Origin: an uncultured Granulosicoccaceae bacterium
GTDB lineage: Bacteria; Pseudomonadota; Gammaproteobacteria; Granulosicoccales; Granulosicoccaceae
NCBI GenBank assembly: GCA_938008205.1
Contig: CALLLY010000385.1
Coordinates: 1-33,976 of the forward strand
Length of the DNA stretch: 33,976 bases
Direction: 5' to 3'
The notes beneath the pieces were generated by a model. That model did no database searches and was not told where the DNA came from. It worked only from the letters and a program-made list of their open reading frames with translations. How positions within the stretch are numbered: position 1 is the stretch's first letter; every line of letters starts with the position of its first letter. Below are positions 30,981-33,976 of this stretch, in pieces. Made by a program: the position numbers and the translations under genes.

Positions 30981-33976
30981 GCTATATTTAATCACACAGG
31001 TATTGCAGATCCTCCTGATTGCAACCTTTCTCGGTTTTTTACTCGGCTGGATTTTACGCAAAATAAAAGCGAATAAAGCCGAAGAAGAATTAAAGTCGCG
31101 CTTGCATCAGTCAGAGGAAACGATCAAGCCGATCAAGCAGGCGCTCTCGCAGGCTCAAAGTGATGTGGAAGGCAGAGATAAAAGCATCGCTACTCTGCAA
31201 TCCAAGCTGGATGATATGGATGGTGAGCTGCCGCCGATAAAAAGTGAGATCGCCAAGCTGACCAGTAAGCTGGGTGCAACACAATCCAACAACGACGGTT
31301 TACTGAGAACCGTCGCAGATAAAGATAACCTTCTGCAAAAGCTCGGCAATGACCTGAACAATGAAAAAGCAGCGGTAAGGCAGCTGGATCAGGTTCTTGC
31401 AGACGCACATGGCAAACGTGCGGAGCTCGAAAACCGCCTTGCGGAAATGCGAGTCAGGCTTGAAAACAATGATGCTGCAACTGAACGTGCAAAAGCCGAG
31501 TGTGGTGAGTTACAACGTGAGATCAATTCACTACAGATCTCCCTGAATGACTCTGTCAATAAACGTGAAGCCACTATTGCCGATCTGAAAAGAAGCCTTG
31601 ACCACGAAAGCCTGGCCCACAAACGCGCCACTGAAGCACTTGCTGAAGCGGAAGCTCAACGTGATAGATCGATTGAAAAAATCGAGTCACTTAAGCAAGA
31701 GCTACAGAACAAAATAACCGACCATAAACTGGCACTTGCCGAGAAAGAGGCACTGCAGCGTGAAGTGGATTCACTTCAGGCGCAACTGGCTCGGCTGCAA
31801 CAGACTCATGACAAAAAGGTTGCAGACCTTGAACAAACTATTGCTGCACGTCAGTTAGTCAGTGATGAAACAAACAAGAAACTGGCGGAAAACGCTGGTG
31901 AAATTGCTCGCCTGCAAGGCGAGATAGATCGCCTCAAAGATAAACTCAGTCAATCAGCCGAACAACAAAACGGTAGTCAGGCAGATCACAACGCATTGAA
32001 GAGCCAGCTGGCCGAGCTGCAAAAAGAGAAAGCAGCGCTAGAGAATGCCTCTGCACAAAGTGCAGTAAAACTCGAAAAAGATCTTGACCACTACAAGATT
32101 AAAATTGACGGGTTGGAAAAAGATCTCGCCAATAGCGAAAAGCAGCAGGCAAAAGCCGCTGAGGAACACAGCAAGGCAGTGGCGCAGCTCGACGCCAACA
32201 AGGCTGCTGCCGGTCGTACCGAGAAAGACAAAGCGACACTTGAAAACAAGATTGGCATTCTGCAGAGCAATCTCGATGCTCAGGAAAAAGACGCCGGTGC
32301 CAAAGTCTCTGAACTTGAGAAGTTACTGGCCGCTTCAAACAAAGACAAGGCCAGCGCTGAGCAGCGTCAGCAGGCACTGGAAGACAAGATCCAGTCACTC
32401 AAAGACGAGCTGAATGCAAAGATCACAGATACCAAGCTTGCCTCCACACAACGCGCAGCTCTGGAAAAGGATATCGGACTGCTGGAGAGCGAAGTCAGTG
32501 CACTTGGTGATGAAGCCAATTCACTGAAAAAAGATCTGGCAAAATCCAAAGAAGATCACAACAAAACGATTGCTGAACTCAAGGCATCACTGGCCGAAAA
32601 AGCGGCCCGAGCAGAAGACGGCGGGCTGGCTATCAAAAAGCTCGCAGCAGTCAAAGCCGAGCTTAAAGAAAACGAGAAGAGCCAGCTCTTTGCCATGCAA
32701 AAGGCAGACAAAGCGATTGCTGAGAAAGATCGCCTGGCAGCTAAGCATGAAAGCGAAGCTGCTGCGCTAAAGACTGAAGCTAAGCGTTTAACTGATGAAA
32801 AACGCAAAGCAGAAGCAGAGAGCAAAGCACTACAGCAACAGATCGAAAAGATCTCTGCCGAACTTGCCGGCAAAGAAGGTGTTCAGTCAGATCTGAAACA
32901 AGCTAAAGCAGACTTAGCTTCCGCGCAGAAACGCGCCGAAGACTCAAATCGTCGCGCCGAATCACTAGCTAAGGAACTTCAGGCAGTCAAAGATGCCGTC
33001 ACTGAAGCGCAAACTTCTGCAAAGGTGCTTGGCTCTGAAAAAGCGGCACTTGAGCGTGAACTGGAATCTTTACGACAGAAAGCTGATGCGAACCAGCAGG
33101 CCAGCAATGGTGCGACAAACAAGCTCGACTCTGACAACCAGCGTCTTGCACAACAGAATGAAGCACTGCAGGAGAAAATAAACGAGCTCAAAGCACAGCA
33201 GCAGGCTCAGGCTACCGAGCTGCGCCTTGCCAAAGGTGCAGAAAGCTCTGCACAGAAACAGGCAAGCGAAGCAGCAAAGAAAGCCAGCGATGCCGCTACC
33301 TCTGCCGACAAACGAGTTGCCCAACTGCAGGCACAAAACAAAGCACTGACTGATGAAGCCGCCAGCCTAAAAGATCTGGCCAACGATCTGAAGTCATCGG
33401 CTAAAGTTGAGGCTTCAGACAAGGCTGCACTTGCCCGTGAACTCAAAGCAGTCACCGACAAAGCATCGAAGTCTGATAGCGCATTGCAAAAAGAAATTTC
33501 CGCGCTTAAAGATGAGCTCGCTGCGATCAAGAAGGCACAGGCTCGCGCTGAGAAGGCTGCCAAAAAATACCGCGATTCTCTCTCCAGCATGAAAAAGGAT
33601 AAAGATTCCGCAAACGGTGCGACAAACCAACGAGTCGCCGAACTCGATAAGCTGCTGGCCAGTGAGATCGCAGAAAAGGCCAGGCTCGCGAATGAGTTGA
33701 AGAAGGCAGAACAAGACCTCGCCAGCACACAGAATGAACTGGGCACAGTTAAAGCCGACAGCAAGCAAATTGCCGGAGAAGCAAAGCGACTTGAGAAAGA
33801 GTCGGACAAACTCGACAGCGCTTACCAGGCAATGAAGAAGGATCTGGAAAAATCTGCAGAGGCAGCACGACAGTATCGTGACGATGCCAAAGTGGCGAGC
33901 CAGGAAGCAAAAGAGCTAAAGCGCAAACTGGAAACCGCGGAAAAAGAACTCGCCGCGCTCAACGGTAAAATGCCAA
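30981..33976 (+). CDS. Very long coiled-coil membrane protein (3' partial)
   Basis: Not in the ORF track because no stop occurs before the window ends; about 998 codons are visible. It starts MLYLITQVLQILLIATFLGF, with one transmembrane helix (about 5-26) ending in GWILRK, then almost unbroken heptad-type sequence rich in Ala, Lys, Glu, Gln and Leu (for example KLGNDLNNEKAAVRQLDQVL, KLLASEIAEKARLANELKKA). GGAG six bases before the ATG overlaps the end of the OmpA-domain gene, indicating translational coupling. From repeat geometry the visible coiled coil could exceed 100 nm if continuous. Such proteins with this N-terminal anchor sometimes end in helix-hairpin-helix domains, but the C-terminus is outside the window. 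It may be a cytoplasmic or periplasmic tether working with the OmpA-domain protein (inference). Confidence 0.9.

Noticed and set aside
33207-33809. 200-codon antisense ORF (Ser/Ala/Leu-rich)
   Set aside because: Mirror image of the Ala/Lys/Glu-rich coiled-coil gene; low-complexity shadow.

Overview
The window looks like chromosome of a free-living, probably marine, gammaproteobacterium. Three things point that way: a complete zwf-hexR / edd-eda Entner-Doudoroff block with HexR-type operators, a very large cadherin-like surface protein beside c-di-GMP and phosphorelay genes, and Gram-negative envelope proteins (lipoprotein, OmpA domain). No rRNA, tRNA, CRISPR array or phage module was seen, and assignment below class is not possible from the sequence alone.

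Layout. (1) Bases 3-16669, plus strand: the 3' part (3958 codons) of a giant repetitive extracellular protein, followed closely by a hybrid sensor kinase with two HPt domains and a REC-GGDEF-EAL protein. These three form a candidate signalling-plus-adhesin locus: the kinase relay could phosphorylate the REC domain of the EAL protein, which would lower c-di-GMP and so change the surface phenotype. (2) 16657-19004, minus strand: a two-gene unit for an exported calcium-binding (thrombospondin type 3-like) protein with a Cys-containing C-terminal sorting-type tail and a small lipoprotein; their reading frames overlap by 4 bp. (3) 19229-20077: an alpha/beta hydrolase. (4) 20090-25110: sugar catabolism. 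zwf and hexR run leftward, edd and eda run rightward, and three HexR-like 15-mers lie in the intergenic region between the divergent zwf and edd. (5) 25119-28453: small proteins of unknown function, a likely operon of two YbjQ-family proteins plus an M48 membrane metalloprotease, and a histidine-phosphatase-like protein. (6) 28456-28707: a 252-bp non-coding element bounded by perfect 24-bp inverted repeats, most likely a MITE or internally deleted IS. (7) 28773-29765: a zinc-type alcohol dehydrogenase. (8) 29921-33976: a BON/OmpA-domain envelope protein translationally close-coupled to a very long coiled-coil membrane protein that runs off the window and is absent from the supplied ORF track.

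The strongest unusual signal is inside the giant protein. Twelve consecutive extracellular repeats include eleven that are exactly 399 bp (133 aa) each although their sequences have diverged strongly. Some of them also show a two-unit higher-order duplication. Neighbouring cadherin-like repeats in the same protein vary in length (93-124 aa). The C-terminus is a hydrophobic, possibly membrane-spanning segment with a hydrophilic tail, rather than a visible RTX/type I secretion end.
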